Below are positions 47,490 to 58,190 of a stretch of 64,000 nucleotides of DNA, piece after piece. Under the pieces are notes generated by a model. It searched no databases. It was not told where the DNA came from and saw nothing but the letters and a program-made list of their open reading frames with translations. The translations under genes and the position numbers were made by a program. Source of the DNA: Scortum barcoo (Eukaryota; Chordata; Actinopteri; Centrarchiformes; Terapontidae); the NCBI GenBank assembly GCA_023238725.1, contig CM041553.1, positions 13,265,001-13,329,000 of the forward strand, read 5' to 3'. Every line of letters starts with the position of its first letter. Positions within the stretch are counted from its first letter, which is position 1.

Positions 47490-47522
<33 letters not shown>
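47490..47522. repeat. (CA)n microsatellite
   Basis: A perfect CA array of sixteen units. Confidence 0.95.
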
Positions 47523-47523
<1 letters not shown>

Positions 47524-47800
47524 CTACTATGGCAAAATTGTGTTAATTTACCCAGCCAGTAGTATTAACCATATTATATCAAATAACTGCCAGAGACAAT
47601 TGGGCGGCCAGCTCCGTGACTTCATTTTAATTGATTTTCTTACATGCTCTCAGCCGCAGATGATTTGGTTTCCCTCTGACACTATGTTTATTAAAGGCAT
47701 ATTGCATAAAGGAATAAATAGATATTGTTGGTTGGATTTATATGAGCTTTGCGGGAAAGCAGAGATTCGCCCCTTGTTTTAATATAAGCCTGACTTTAAA
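47523..47800. promoter_or_regulatory. Enhancer-like unique block
   Basis: Repeat-free sequence dense in ATTA and TTTAT words: GTGTTAATTTAC, CATTTTAATTGATTTTC, GTTTATTAAAGGCATATTGC and AATAAATAGATATTG. By appearance it is a good candidate for a conserved element. A 135-codon frame that crosses it also runs through the CA array and is not a gene. Confidence 0.35.
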
Positions 47801-48265
47801 TGTTTCGTTTGATTAAAGTCAGTATCTTTGTTTAACCTCCAGGCCAAAGGGACACCTTGGCGTGTGTGTGTGTGTAATGATGTGTACTTAAATTTGTGTG
47901 CGATTGTGATGGAGAAAGTGAGGGAAATGGGAGAGATGTTTATATTTTATCCCGACCTGTCCATCACGGCGATAGCATTAAGCTACCTGGGCAAGCTGAC
48001 TTCATTGGAATATGTAACACAGTGAATGAATAGAGCCACTGTTTTTTGGCCAGAAACAGGGTTTTTTTATTCATTTTTTTATTTTTTATTTTCTGTCTTT
48101 TCTTCAAGTGGAATGGCTGCGAGGAAACCCCAGGACCATTTCATCTTGAACATCCTTTACCAGCTGTCGCAGTCTTAAAGGCATGCTGTTCAGCCCACAG
48201 AAAATCCCACTAATCATCTTTTTGTGTTTGAGGGCACAATATGCTGAAACAGGCAGGGTGCAGGT

Positions 48266-48338
48266 GCACACACACACATATGTACACATAAACACATACA
48301 CACACACACACATACATGCACACACACACACATGCAGA
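48266..48338. repeat. (CA)n microsatellite, interrupted
   Basis: CA units broken by TATGTA, TAAA and TACATG. Confidence 0.9.
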
Positions 48339-48779
48339 CACTGCCAGCCTGCTGCTCTCTTGTCCCCATGCCCTGAGGGGGAGAAAAAGAGGGAGAGCGG
48401 GGTGGGGGGGGATTCAGTATAATCACTTGTTAGAGGTCTGGCTCTGCCCCTCCACCCCCCACTCTCCACTCTCTCCTCTTCTCTCAGGAACCCCCTTACT
48501 CCTCCTCCAACTGTTCTGTCCATCCACCAGTCTGTACAGTATCTCTTTCTCTGTTTACCCCATGACTTCTTCCTGTATGTCTGCTCCGCTTCCTCCCCAG
48601 TCTTTATATGCCTGCTTTCTCTCTCTCTCTCTGACTTCCTGCAACTTTCTGCCTCATGGACTGAAACTCTCTCCTTCATCTTTAAACACAGCTTGGCAGC
48701 TAACAGTTTATATATAACGGGGAAAAAAAGGGCGTTAGCAATCAGATTTGCAACGATTTCAGTTTTGTGTGTTTTATTA

Positions 48780-48796
48780 TCCATCCATCCATCCAT
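48780..48796. repeat. (ATCC)n short tandem repeat
   Basis: Four ATCC units. Confidence 0.85.
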
Positions 48797-49093
48797 TTTC
48801 AGCTCCGTGAAAGAAAATTATCTTTATCAAGGCAGATGTAATCAAGGTTTGATGAAAGACTAATAAACAAAATTACAATTAGTGAGGTTATATTTGTCAA
48901 CCGCATGTCAGCTTTACAATATGTGTGACAATCGCCACTTCTGTTTGTGGCTTTTAAAATTGAAATACAATGTTAAGCACAGAGCTCTAGAGGCATCAGT
49001 ATGAAAAATTACAAAATGATGAAGTGTAAGGAAAAGGCGCAACAGTCAAATCTCAGGCAGGAATGAAACAGCATTTTAAAAAATACGGTTGCT

Positions 49094-49239
49094 AAAAAAA
49101 CACAAATTAACCACAACATATGTGATGTGACAGTTTTACCTCATCTAAATGTCTCACAATACATATAAGACATTCATATGTACTCCTTGAAAAATTTATT
49201 TTTCGGTCATATTTTCCCCCTGTATACTTTCTAAACCAG
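49094..49239 (+). repeat. Local direct repeat R1, copy 1
   Basis: A unit of about 145 bases runs from AAAAAAACACAAATTAACC to TGTATACTTTCTAAACCAG. It is repeated about 515 bases downstream. This copy has 12-13 extra bases (a CATATTTTCCCC stretch near 49208-49220). Confidence 0.95.
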
Positions 49240-49494
49240 CATTGAATCTTGTGAGTATTTTGGATCTGCAAGTAATGCTAATGTTTCTTAAGCTATCACA
49301 ATGCAGAGTCACTGTCCTGACAGCTGTATTGTCTTTACACAGTAACATGTGTGAACTGGAGTGAGGGATCGCGCTACTGAGTGCATTCTGACATCAGGAG
49401 GAGGCCACATAAAGTGATCAGCCTGAAACTGAACTTCAAAACTGTCAGGTGAGCCTGTTTTTTCACCCCTGGTATGAATATGTTATTCTCAGTA

Positions 49495-49598
49495 TCTAAT
49501 TCTATTAAAGGGGATGTTTTATTAGTGAAAGAAAATTATCAACATTTAATAGAATTGTCATTAGGCAAAATAAATTATTCTCATGAATTTTAAACTTG
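49495..49598 (+). repeat. Local direct repeat R2, copy 1
   Basis: TCTAATTCTATTAAA at 49495-49509, and AAAATAAATTATTCTCATGA continuing to TTTTAAACTTG at 49567-49598. Both parts recur in the same order at 49862-49925. Confidence 0.9.
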
Positions 49599-49608
49599 TA
49601 AGCAACAC

Positions 49609-49740
49609 AAAAAACACAAATTAACCACAACATATGTGATGTGACAGTTTTACCTCATCTAAATGTCTCAAATACATATAAGACATTCATATGTACTCCT
49701 TGAAAAATTTATTTTTCGGTCTGTATACTTTCTAAACCAG
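49609..49740 (+). repeat. Local direct repeat R1, copy 2
   Basis: A near-identical second copy of the 49094-49239 unit, differing by a two-base and a 12-13-base deletion. The low divergence implies a recent duplication. Confidence 0.95.
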
Positions 49741-49861
49741 GCAAAAGATAAATTGTACGCCTATATTTAAGGGACTTTTTTAAGAAATCTAAACCGACTA
49801 ATTAAACTTGATTTTTAAGATTGGGAAATGGGATTATAAATGGATATAACAGAAAACTCGA

Positions 49862-49925
49862 GTCTAATTCTATTAAACAACATATAGAATATAAAAATAA
49901 ATTATTCTCATGAATTTTAAACTTG
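49862..49925 (+). repeat. Local direct repeat R2, copy 2
   Basis: A second copy of the TCTAATTCTATTAAA and AAAATAAATTATTCTCATGA parts, with only about 17 bases between them instead of about 57. It is followed by a small tandem of AGTGTAAAATTAGC at 49948-49987. Confidence 0.9.
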
Positions 49926-49987
49926 AATGCAGAAAACAGCACAACTCAGTGTAAAATTAGCCAAAATCCCCCAGTGTAAAATTAGCA

Positions 49988-50904
49988 CAAAAACAAAAGA
50001 GGAGCTTTTTGTCTCATCTTAGTGCCATATGTGTCCAACCGTCTAAATTCTGTCTTTTTACCAAATTTTCTACTGTAGTTTAATACTTACACAGGGAGTG
50101 TAAGTCATGTGAACAATAAGTCCTTTCTCTAATTTCCCCACTCAATGACTTTATGAGTGAACAGCTAATGCATCATTCTTCTCATTGACTAATGTACTGG
50201 TTCATTTTGTCCTTTCCGCTTTGCCATCGCCCGCCGTGCAACACTGATTAATGCCATCACAGCAAATTAGATAGCCGAGGAACAACATGTTTATCATTTT
50301 CAAGCATTAAGAAAAGTACTTTCTTGCTTCATTTCCTTCAGTGCATTCAAAGCAGTGGGGCACATCAAGTTGATGTATGTATGTACAGTATAAAGGGGGA
50401 CATATTAATTGGAATATAGCCAGAGATGTGGCCTTTCTTCTAAAGGTTGTGAGACAGAGGACAAGAACTGAGGATAAGGCACCTCCAAGTAATGATGTCA
50501 TTCTTTACTGTACACACACCGTGAAACTGGTTTGAAAGGCCTGTTTCAACACCAGGACCAAGGTTTTTATAAATCTCTCTTTTAAAGTCCTTTAAAACTC
50601 AGAATTGTATGTTTCCAAACATTGTCAGCATCTACAGCGATAAGAGGTCATTTAAACGATGTTGGAACAAAGACAGCTGAATATCCAGAGTCATGTTTGG
50701 GACATTTTCTGGTATAATTTATATTATTGTAGTTTCTAAATGGCAACCTAGTTTGTACAAGGATGTTGCACTGGGGTGCAACTACTGTTTAGTACAGATC
50801 ATGTGAGGAGGGGAAATACATATCTATGATATATTGATAATTATATCACACATGGCACAATAAATTTGATATTTCTATATTGACCTACTCTTTTTTTGTG
50901 AAGA
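49988..50904. other. Unique non-coding sequence
   Basis: Nothing is recognised. Confidence 0.55.
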
Positions 50905-50960
50905 GCAGTGGTTCCCAGCTTAGGGGTCGCAGCAGTTTAAAGGGTTACACGTTTCACTGG
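50905..50960 (+). mobile_element. MITE-like element, family F, fragment
   Basis: CAGTGGTTCCCAGCTTAGGG followed by GTCGCAG is the left end of a fish element recalled as CAGTGGTTCCCAACCTAGGGGTCG. Only the end is recognisable. Confidence 0.55.
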
Positions 50961-52079
50961 TCACTGGAATCACTGGTGTAGATCAGTGGGAATCAACACT
51001 CATCTGTCTTGGTTTTTGTTTGGTTCGGATTTTTATGGATTCGAGATGACATGGTATGGAAACAATGGCACTCTTAAAGCTGAAACTTTAAGGCCAGCGC
51101 ATCCGAAGCCACAGGCCATTAAACCAGGGTAGATAAAAATTAGCTGAAAGACACTAAAATTCCTTGTAGAGCTGAAGGGAACTGCTTAGTCTCTGTGGAT
51201 TCGTCATGAAATATGATTATTAATATGAAAATATTGATTTGTACAGCTATATTTATTTTATTTCTTTAATTGTTCCACTCAAAATTCTACCACACATATT
51301 ATTACATTTCTGTCATATGTGCAGAGTGTATAATTCTTCTTCTTGTTTGCCATTTCTGTTTTATCCGCTTGCTTCATCTTTTCCTACATAGGCTAATCGG
51401 AAATTGTGCAAGAGCACCTTGAAAAGTCTCGATAGCCCAGTGACTTACAATAGCAGCCTCAGGTATTGACAGAAAGAGAGCAAGTGCCCAGATATTCTCA
51501 TATCATTTTCATCCTCATATCATGCTGAGAATGTAGCCTGGCATTGGTATGTTCTTACCCAATGTTCCCTCTCCCGGCTGTATATCACATCATAAAGAAT
51601 ACATAAACCCCTTCTCCAAAAAAACTACCCAGTCTCCAAGGCATCAGTGCCTAGCCCTGTTCTCTAAGTCTGAACAGAAAAAGAGCTGAAACAAAGAACT
51701 TTCCTTAGAAAGAAAAAGAAGAAAAACAACATCGCTCAAACAAAACAAAAATAGAGAGACAATGCTAATAACTGTAAAATATGAATGGTGACTTGACATA
51801 TTTGCAAATGCGCTGAGAGGCGCCCTACTAAATGCGATGAAATGGGAAACCAATGGCGTGGAAGGAAGCGGTTGTGGGCCCCCATCTCTTGCCATTAGAT
51901 GTTCAGTGGAAGCTGTCAACAGAAGGCGCATTTGCCTGCCAAGCTCCCTCTCTGACTGAGCTCTCTGCCTGCAGCACGCCCCAAGCTCCTCTTTGACTCA
52001 AAGGGTTCATTTCACTTCTTTTAGCCTCATTCGCATGTGGTGCTACACAAAAACCCGGCTTGCTCGCAGCCTGCCTCTT
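50961..52079. other. Unique non-coding sequence
   Basis: Nothing recognised. A minus-strand 95-codon frame at 51644-51931 is hydrophobic but unsupported. Confidence 0.55.
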
Positions 52080-52168
52080 GTGTGTGAGTGTGTCTGTGTC
52101 TGTGTAAACTTGTGTGTCTATGTGTGTGTTCTTGTGTTAGTGCCTGTGTGTGTGTGTGTGTGTGTATA
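52080..52168. repeat. (TG)n microsatellite, strongly interrupted
   Basis: Several TG runs with CTG, TAAACT and TTAGTGCC breaks. The last run is perfect for about eleven units. Confidence 0.9.
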
Positions 52169-52397
52169 TTTTTGCACAAGTGCACGTGGACATGCATGTG
52201 TGTAAATCACAAGGTGATGCCAGGATCCTCAGTATTTGCGCTGATGGCCAAAAAAGTAGCAGAGACAGGAACAGGGAAAGAGACCAGAGGACCGGGCACA
52301 TCATTAAGCATTTTCTTGTGCTATTAGCATTCAGTTTGCTCCTTTTAAGAAACACAGTTAGCTGGTAATCATTATTATATATTCATAATCATTTCTT

Positions 52398-52492
52398 CCA
52401 TTCATCTATTACAGCCGCTTATGCACTGAAGCATCACAGGAGGCGAGAGGCAGGGTATCCCCCAAGACAGGTTCCCACTTAATCACAGGGCA
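52398..52492 (+). mobile_element. Interspersed repeat, family G
   Basis: CCATTCATCTATTACAGCCGC TTATGCACTG, then GGAGGCGAGAGGCAGGGTATC, CCCCAAGACAGG and ATCACAGGGCA. It matches a fish repeat I recall as 'CCATCTATTTTCTATACCGCTTATCC...GGGCGAGAGGCGGGGTACACCCTGGACAGG...CGCAGGGC'. Confidence 0.65.
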
Positions 52493-52561
52493 AAGTTACA
52501 TCTTCATTAGAAAAATTAATTTTATATTGGTATCTGGAAAATGTGTCCGTCTTCTGTGGGG

Positions 52562-52681
52562 ACCGGTGGTTCCCAGCTTGCAGATCAGGACTCTCCAATA
52601 GGCCACATGATAAATGTGAGGAGTCATTTGCAAGATTGCAGGATTGACATGTCACAAGTCAAAAAGGTTTGGAAACACTGT
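52562..52681. mobile_element. MITE-like element, family F, with both ends
   Basis: The left end CCGGTGGTTCCCAGC and the right end GGTTTGGAAACACTG are imperfect inverted repeats. The 120-base length and the middle (GTGAGGAGTCATTTGCAAG) fit a short internally deleted MITE. Confidence 0.6.
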
Positions 52682-53067
52682 GTAGATAATTAAGATTTTT
52701 ATTGACTTAATGGGTCATATAACATTAACATTTAACATTAGAAAATAAAAACGTTGAAGAAGTTCAGAATTGCAGCTAGATTTTCAATTAATAAAGCCTT
52801 TTAACTGGCAACCAAGCAACATTTTCTTTTAAGTATATGACTTCATAACATCGTGGCTGTCCTCTGGCCAGTCTCTTTGGCTAGCAGCCCAAGGGTCGGA
52901 CCAGTGGAGTGGAAGTTGAAGAGGGCTGTTTGAACGTAATAGGTTTTGACTGGCATGTGTTACGCGCTTCACTGCACCATTGATTGAGCGCTTGTTTGCT
53001 AAATCACTGCTGGTTCCCACTGTCTGCTAGGCCTGTGACACGTGTGGTGTGTGGTCACTTCAGCCTG
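52682..53067. other. Unique non-coding sequence
   Basis: Nothing is recognised. Confidence 0.55.
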
Positions 53068-53120
53068 GAGAAAGAGAGAGAAAAAGAGAGAGAGAGAGAG
53101 AGCAGAGAGAGCGAGAGGAG
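53068..53120. repeat. (GA)n microsatellite, imperfect
   Basis: GA units with AAA, CAG and CGAG breaks. Confidence 0.9.
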
Positions 53121-53317
53121 CAGGAGGTGCAGGTGCAACCCTGGTGACCAAAAGAGGACAGAAGTAAAAATGACAACAAGACAGACAAAAATAAAAGAGG
53201 TGATTCGACAGTTTCACCCCCCTCATGATGAAACTCCCCAAAACAGGAATCAGTCTCCTTAATTCTTTTCCAAATCATAGCACTTTGGTTTTTCCTCAGT
53301 GGACACTCAGCATAACA

Positions 53318-53388
53318 CCCCTCCTCCTCCTCCTCTTCCTCTTCCTCTCTCCCATTTGACTCCCCCTCTGCCCCCCCTCCCCCTTGTT
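53318..53388. repeat. (CCT)n/(CTT)n pyrimidine tract
   Basis: CCT units pass to CTT units, then a C-rich tract. On the minus strand this is purine-rich. Confidence 0.85.
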
Positions 53389-53664
53389 TCAGACATGCTT
53401 TTTACAGCTTGGGGGATGTGGCGGTGGAGGGAGGTTGGTGTCATGGGTCAATGTCACTCAGCCAGCCGTCCACTCAACGGATGTGGATCGCTGAGTTGAG
53501 ACTTCCCAGCGGCCAACTTTGGCTCTCTTCCAGCCTCTGCTGTGTCAAAGATAAACAAGAGACCCTAACCAATAGCCTTTGTACTAATGATGAAAAGCTG
53601 ACAAAAAAGTTGATTTGTGTTGTAGCACTGTTGTATGTGACATGATGGCATGATTTGTTTTTAT
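53389..53664. other. Unique non-coding sequence
   Basis: Nothing is recognised. Confidence 0.5.
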
Positions 53665-53890
53665 CTTCTTTTATCTTCTAATCAGACATAATGTATTATA
53701 ACTTCAGCATTCATAGTGCCACAAAGATACAAAGAGAACTGCTCTAACGTATCATAAGAGATTATAAATGATAAAATACATGATCATGAACATTTATGAA
53801 GAGCTTTAGAAAGCCTTATAAATGCATTATGATGTCTTAAGAATGTGCTTATGATACATAGCGGACATGACCCTGATAGAAAGTGTTACC
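53665..53890 (+). mobile_element. MITE-like element, family J, right part
   Basis: The series ATTATAAATGATAAAATAC, ATGAACATTTATGAAGAGC, TTATAAATGCATTATGATG and GTGCTTATGATACATAG ends in GATAGAAAGTGTTACC. That last word is the usual end of a fish MITE whose other end reads GGTAACACTTT. The left end is missing here. Confidence 0.6.
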
Positions 53891-54650
53891 AACTTAACTT
53901 GAAAAATGTAGGTGTAAAAAAACACTTATTAATCTTTTTTTTTACATGCGTGAATGAGGTAGTTTACCGTCCACAAAAATGTCTGTGCCCCAGGGATTAC
54001 ATGATTTCCTCATAAAACATAAAGCCCCTGCACTCAAACATTTTCACTGAACACACAGGTGATGTTAATTAATTTCTGTAAAGGTTTATTCAGTGCTGAA
54101 GGCTAACGGTGGACAGTGAAACTGGGCCAGGTCCTGTGAAGGACACGGCTCCCTCTAAGTGCCTGAAAGCAACAGTGAACCTGCTACACCTTCAGACCTC
54201 CTCTGGTCTCGCAGAGATAAAAAAAAAATTTGTTCATGCTATATTGAGGTGCACTTATGCAAATATGTCTGTGTAACTTAAGTTTATCTGCATGCGTATA
54301 CTTATGTTATATACCCATAAACAAAACATCCAGCCTTATATGTTTAATTGTTTTCTCCGTTTATTTCTGGTTTATTTCAATTGGTTTAGTTTATCTTATG
54401 TATTTACTGGTGATTTATGCCCACTATTTCCTGGAAATACAACATGGTTAGATGATTTTAACAAAGTGTATGAGTTAGTCAAGACATCTTAAATGCACCA
54501 TTAAAGAGGTGACTGACCCACAGTGGACTGTAGGATAATGAAAGCCAAAGAAAGAACAAGCAGGGCTCCACATTCAAAGACACATTTGAAGGAGCTTGTG
54601 TTGTGGGCGTAACTTTACATTAATTAAGACAGAAATTCCATAATGCTATT
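53891..54650. other. Unique AT-rich non-coding sequence
   Basis: Nothing is recognised. Confidence 0.55.
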
Positions 54651-54946
54651 GGATGGATTACCATTAAACTTGGTGCAAATATCGAGGTTGTCCTCGGGAT
54701 GTATTGTCAGTACTCTGGGGTTCCTGTGACTTTAAATGTAGCATAAACGTCAGGTCAGCTTTTTTAGTGTCTAACACATTAAAAAATTAGATCATTTTTA
54801 GCAAATGTTGCATACTACCACGCTAAACTAAGATGGTTAACATGTATTCTACCCATTTCTACCCATTAGCACTGTGGTAGCATCGGTGTTAGCATTTAGC
54901 TCAAAGCACTCTGAGAGAGCTGCTAGCATTGCTGTGCAGTCTTGTT
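54651..54946 (+). mobile_element. Interspersed repeat, family E, near-complete copy
   Basis: GGATGGATTACCATTAAACTTGG, then TTAGCAAATGTTGCATACTACC, ACGCTAAACTAAGATGGTTAAC, TAGCATTTAGCTCAAAGCAC and GAGAGAGCTGCTAGCATTGC. These are characteristic words of one of the commonest percomorph repeats, as I recall it. It encodes nothing. Confidence 0.7.
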
Positions 54947-55164
54947 TTACCATTTACGTATCAATTGCAAATAAAGCAGCTTTGATCAAATATGGCGTTT
55001 TGAATTAAGAACTACATTTTAAAATCTACACTGTAACTGTTAAAGTAAAGATGGTAAATAAATCTTTTGAGTGCAGAAAATACTGCGCTGTAATGTGAAA
55101 GACCATGGCATAAACCGGCTTGTTGTTTTGCATCATTCTCCTCTATTTCCCTCTCTAATTTCAG

Positions 55165-55291
55165 ATTGCTGGTTGAAAGTACCACAGCTAGCCGACCCAG
55201 CGCCTGGAGTCCTCCCCTGTGCCTTGGGAAGGCTCGGCGAGTAAACAGTGTCTTTGCTGATTACAACGCCTCTCTCTCTCTGCAGCCCAAG
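55165..55291 (+). other. Candidate coding exon, unassigned (127 nt)
   Basis: The acceptor is strong (TTTCCCTCTCTAATTTCAG, ending at 55164), and the donor is near-consensus (AAG|GTAAGC at 55291). One frame is open throughout: one base, then 42 codons, so phase 2 in and phase 0 out. The product starts LLVESTTASRPSAWSPPLCL and ends ARRVNSVFADYNASLSLQPK. I recognise no family. A six-base microexon (CCCAAG) between the inner CTCTCTGCAG and the same donor is an alternative reading. By chance alone about a third of such segments would be open in some frame, so the main support is the quality of both splice sites and the repeat-free surroundings. Confidence 0.28.
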
Positions 55292-56537
55292 GTAAGCTAA
55301 AACACTTTGATCTGCTATTGATTGTCTCCCTCCTCCTCCTCAACCCTACGCCCTCTTTCCTCGCTACTGTTAAAACATAGGTGAGTCAGCCAGCGGCCCG
55401 AGGCACTGAGGCAGAAACCGCCGGCGCGCTGCTGCGTTTCTAATGCTGACCGCTGAGGTTAATTGGTATCCTCTCTGTGGTGTAAAAATTATAATTATGT
55501 TTAAGCAGGAGCTGTTTACAGACGAGAACCCAGGTACGTCTTCAAAAACAGAACAGCATCAGAATGATACCATCAAAGGCTCGAGCGAAGCCGCTGGATT
55601 GTGTTTGTAACGTTAGATCTATCGGAGTATTAGATGGTTATGTGTCGAGACATGGAGAGGACAGGGCGAGGACAAAGTCATTAAAACGTTACAAGAAAAA
55701 GAACAAAATCAAAACAAATTAAGCATCTTTGCTGGTGAGTCATGTTACACACCAGCCAATTATCAGAATGTGTGAGCTTTTAGAAGAAGGTCTGGCAGTC
55801 ACAGCTTTTATTAGCTTTGAAAATTACAAAGCAATTATATAATAGATTAATAAATAAGTAAACGTTGGTGATCTGGTGCTCTTTTGAGTGTGCAGCAACA
55901 AAAAATACGGAAGAATTATTTAACAGGTCAAGTCAAAAGCGTAATAATAGTTTAATAATTGTTTTAATAATATTTTTAATAATTAAAAAAAAATCTGCTG
56001 GACTGTTGTTGCAGAGTTAAAAAGTTTTTCAGTTCATCTGAATGGCCTCTTTGTGTTGAATATCAGCAGGGAACCATTGGCTTTTATCCCTGCGGAGATG
56101 CCACACAGCCTCCAGACTGATGAGAAAATTGTTAAAGACAAATGCTGAGAAAACGCACTTCATTGTTATTTTTGTCCTATACAGCTCTGACAGTGTGCAT
56201 GAAAGACACATGAGATAAGTTCACACTTGCAAAGAGACTGTCCTCTTCAGAAAAATTTACTGTAAGGGTCATTTGTACAAAACTTAACAAAACACATCTT
56301 TGCTTTTTTTCCTAACAGACTACATCTTCTGGTCATGAGAGTAATTACTGATCTCCAAGACGGTGAAATATTTTGTTGAAATAAGTCAGTTCGGATTAGC
56401 AGGTGTTTTGCTGTGTTTGCTTGTTATATCAAAACATATAAAAATGTCTGAGAGACTTCTCAAACCACTCCTGCAGTATAAACCACTTCTTAGTTGTTAA
56501 TCTGTATGTTCAGTGTGTTCCACACACTCCTATAACA
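55292..56537. other. Unique sequence, enhancer-like at its left part
   Basis: From 55380 to 55620 the sequence is repeat-free and of mixed composition (GCTGAGGTTAATTGG, AAAATTATAATTATGTTTAAGC). Further right it is AT-rich with nothing recognised. A family K fragment at 56456-56485 matches the one at 15.6 kb. Confidence 0.45.
56456..56485 (+). repeat. Dispersed repeat fragment, family K, copy 2
   Basis: CTTCTCAAACCACTCCTGCA then GTATAAACCA, matching 15631-15660 with about five differences. Confidence 0.55.
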
Positions 56538-56700
56538 GAGCTCTCCAACCCTGCAAGGGGTTGCACAAGAAACCAGAGGGGTTGTGAGATGATTAACATG
56601 ATGGAGAAGCAGTAAAATACCAAATTCTCTATATTGTTTGTCTTTTTTTTTCTAATCTTTGCTTCTTGCCTGTGAATCAATTGATAATTTTATATCTTCA
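56538..56700 (+). mobile_element. MITE-like element, family F, fragment
   Basis: GAGCTCTCCAACCCTGCAAGGGG, AGAGGGGTTGTGAGATGATTAAC and, further on, TTTTTTTTCTAATCTTTGC match the left half of family F. The right end is not recognisable. Confidence 0.5.
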
Positions 56701-57333
56701 ACCATGCTCTGGTTTAACAATTGTTGACATATACATGGGTTGTGAACATGACTTCAATTTTTGTCGCAGGTAAAAGTGTTTTACTACACTTTAAACTTTC
56801 AAACTCAAGAAACAGTGAGACTTTGATATTCAGGAGACTTTTCTTAAATTATGTGGCAGATCAGAAAACACTCGAGTGAGTTATTTTTGTTGTTGTTGTG
56901 AAAAGTACTGAATTTTTTGGTATTACAATTAAAAACTCACCGTCCAGTCTACAGAAAAGTATTTACTAAGCCCACCACAACGTCAGGCGTACAGTATAGG
57001 AATAATAGATTTATATTTCATATCCATGTGTTGTCAGACGCTCCCATCACTTTTTCCAACCCTTGTAGCTATGCAATGAAAACACAGAGCAGGACCCCAA
57101 AGGACCAAGGCCAGATGAAGGAATTAAGGAATCAATCAAAGCACCGGTAGCAATGAGCTGTAACGGAGACCCATCCAATATTTTGGTTCTGCTTGACGTC
57201 GGAGAGTGATGTAGTGGCTTCAGAGTGCTAAGTGTCGTGTTCCCACACTCTCCTAACCTTAATGAGAAAGTGTGGAAAAGGAGTCACTATCTGGTTCGTC
57301 TGTTTTCTTTCTTTTTTTTTTTTTCTTGTGCAG
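56701..57333. other. Unique non-coding sequence ending in a strong acceptor
   Basis: No gene is recognised. The last 30 bases are a T-rich tract ending TTCTTGTGCAG at 57333. Confidence 0.5.
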
Positions 57334-57493
57334 CATGTCTCTTTCATTTCCCTCTCACACCTCTTCGCGAGAGAGTGGGTGCAGCTGTGAGATGATGAAG
57401 TTTCAGGGAAAGGTGGATGTGCCATCCATTACAGGAGGTGGAAAGGTGCAGATAAATCACCTTATCAGCCCTGCCTTCTCCCCACTGAGCTGA
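57334..57493 (+). other. Candidate exon with short ORF after strong acceptor
   Basis: A long T tract and TTGTGCAG end at 57333. The next bases are C then ATG. From 57335 a frame of 52 codons runs to TGA at 57491-57493. The product starts MSLSFPSHTSSRESGCSCEM and continues KFQGKVDVPSITGGGKVQ. I recognise no family. Weak donors (AAG|GTGGAT, GAG|GTGGAA, AAG|GTGCAG) occur inside. In the frame left by the 55.2-kb candidate (phase 0) the segment is open for only 18 codons. Chance is the main alternative. Confidence 0.2.
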
Positions 57494-58084
57494 GGGAGCA
57501 GAGCAAGGGGGAAATCCATCAACCTCCACAAATGGGACATGACTCAGAGATCACTCTGCCTCTATACCGGGCTCTGTACATACCTAACACTGGCTTTATC
57601 ATTGTATAAAAACTCGCAGACCAGCCTCCATCCTGGCTCGGTTGGACATCATGTCCCAAAGATGCAAAAACATCTAGTGAAAATTCCACATCCTTGACAA
57701 AGTACTCTTAAGTCTGTACCATGCACAGGATAAAATCTGGACTTCAGGTTGAATTGACTCAGATTACAAGAAACAAGGGAGAGGGAGATGCAGCAAAGGT
57801 CCAGACGGATTTGGGGTCATCACGGTTATAATAGGCTGGGAGGATTAATCTGGTCACATCATTTTGATAAAGATTAAGACAGTCATAAGTGTTAATGTAC
57901 TCTACTGAACTCATGGTCAAACCTTGTCTACAGTACAGGAAATATCCGCGTGTCAGTCCGTTGCATTTCATCCCAGTCCTATTCCGACAAGAACCCAGGA
58001 TTATGTTTTATATAATAATGTTTTATCATGTCCACTGCCAGCATTTTTTAATCTTTCTTTCTACAATATCTGCACATGGCAGCT
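57494..58084. other. Unique non-coding sequence
   Basis: Nothing is recognised. Confidence 0.55.
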
Positions 58085-58190
58085 TAAGGTTGGGGAAGGA
58101 TTACGGTTCCGACAAATACACTTTAGTGAAGATACTGTCAGGGTTAGGAAACTATAACATTTGGTAAAGGTTAGGGAAAGATCTGCATCC
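58085..58190 (+). mobile_element. Interspersed repeat fragment, possibly family I
   Basis: AAGGTTGGGGAAGGATTACGG and, further on, GTAAAGGTTAGGGAAAGATC recall the GGTTAGGGAAAGATCATGG core of family I seen at 12.9 kb. The match is short. Confidence 0.35.

Larger units (their letters stand above)
47801..49093. other. Non-coding sequence with CA and ATCC arrays
   Basis: A CA array lies at 48266-48338 and four ATCC units at 48780-48796. The longest open frame of the window (230 codons, minus strand, 48104-48796) runs through the CA array as VCVCAC repeats and has no domain, so it is not called. Confidence 0.55.

Noticed and set aside
47375..47782. 135-codon plus-strand open frame
   Set aside because: It reads through the CA array as THTHTH and then through enhancer-like unique sequence without any domain.
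48104..48796. Longest open frame of the window, 230 codons on the minus strand
   Set aside because: It runs through a CA array as VCVCAC repeats, has no recognisable domain and shows no splice context.
49343..49448. Segment with good acceptor (TTTACACAG) and donor (CAG|GTGAGC) inside the duplication cluster
   Set aside because: All three frames contain stops, so it cannot be an internal coding exon. A non-coding RNA exon cannot be judged from sequence.
57335..57493. Resemblance of TGGGKVQ to the PGGGxVQ repeats of tau/MAP2
   Set aside because: The shared stretch is only a few residues and the surrounding residues do not fit the microtubule-binding repeat.
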